Shown in pieces: positions 63,960-64,000 of a DNA stretch of 64,000 bases. Under the pieces are notes generated by a model, which was not told the DNA's origin, did not search any database, and saw only the letters and a list, made by a program, of their open reading frames with translations. The translations under genes and the position numbers were made by a program. Each line of letters opens with the position of its first letter. Position 1 is the first letter of the stretch. Source of the DNA: an uncultured bacterium (GTDB lineage: Bacteria > Cyanobacteriota > Vampirovibrionia > Gastranaerophilales > Gastranaerophilaceae); NCBI GenBank assembly GCA_949282215.1, contig CASDPF010000004.1, positions 1-64,000 of the forward strand, read 5' to 3'.

Positions 63960-64000
63960 ATGAAAAGAATAATAATTCATTGGACAGCCGGATTATATTA
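63960..64000 (+). CDS. N-acetylmuramoyl-L-alanine amidase-like gene, cut by window end
   Basis: Only the first 13 codons are present: MKRIIIHWTAGLY. The IIIHWTAG start is characteristic of amidase_2/endolysin-type cell-wall amidases, where the His is a zinc ligand. TGGAG lies upstream. The rest is outside the window, so the call rests on this short motif and context. Confidence 0.55.
   Translation, partial: MKRIIIHWTAGLY

Overview
The window is a low-GC bacterial chromosome segment with about 60 closely packed genes. Most are housekeeping: ribosomal proteins, gyrB, infB, prfA, pyrH-frr-cdsA-rnc-rpe, map-adk, panB/panC, tmk and coaD. I infer a gut relative of the Cyanobacteria (Melainabacteria/Vampirovibrionia, order Gastranaerophilales). 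The reasons are the very AT-rich sequence, a membrane-anchored YvcK, a coiled-coil gene beside coaD, a GH57 glucan enzyme, and above all a large family of type IV pilin-like proteins sharing a FTLAEVLITLGIIG start. This is inference; no 16S gene is present.

Layout. 0-9 kb: spmA-spmB, a pilin/XRE pair, then rpmG, tRNA-Trp, secE, nusG, rplK and rplA; a coiled-coil gene and coaD; a frameshifted pilin; a degenerate HD-GYP protein; and a hairpin-rich non-coding element. 9-18 kb: tmk, a pilin/XRE pair, map-adk, a leader-controlled pilin, gyrB, and a small AbrB-like gene divergent from a pilin. 18-31 kb: a tandem SF1 helicase with its nuclease partner, rplJ-rplL, and pxpA-yvcK-panB-panC, with a pilin cassette between panB and panC. 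31-45 kb: an accessory stretch holding a frameshifted pilin, a GH57 enzyme, three cysteine-protease-like paralogues, tRNA-Asp, a TPR protein, two copies of a structured RNA element, a PAPS-reductase-like protein, a secreted SNase-PLD nuclease, an EF-hand protein and several unknowns. 45-59 kb: pyrH-frr-cdsA-rnc-rpe, a protein with four GntR-type DNA-binding domains, a pilin/XRE pair, and infB-rbfA-truB interrupted by an XRE/pilin cassette. 59-64 kb: a leader-controlled pilin, a ZIP transporter, a radical SAM protein, a pilin/XRE pair, and what looks like the edge of a prophage.

The main discovery is that each of the eleven pilin-like genes appears to have its own private switch. Five carry a run of exactly eleven G. 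In two genes (6423-7194 and 31236-32075, both minus strand) the run lies inside the coding region ahead of the prepilin cleavage site, and its present length puts the gene out of frame. In three (13192, 27020, 59412) it lies in a conserved leader of about 200 nt, inside a small upstream ORF whose conserved continuation is also out of frame. The other six each have a small DNA-binding regulator divergently transcribed across a short intergenic region: five XRE proteins and one AbrB-like protein. Each of these regions carries a different inverted or direct repeat. Together this looks like a combinatorial pilus-composition system combining phase variation with dedicated repressors. Its cassettes sit inside otherwise conserved operons.
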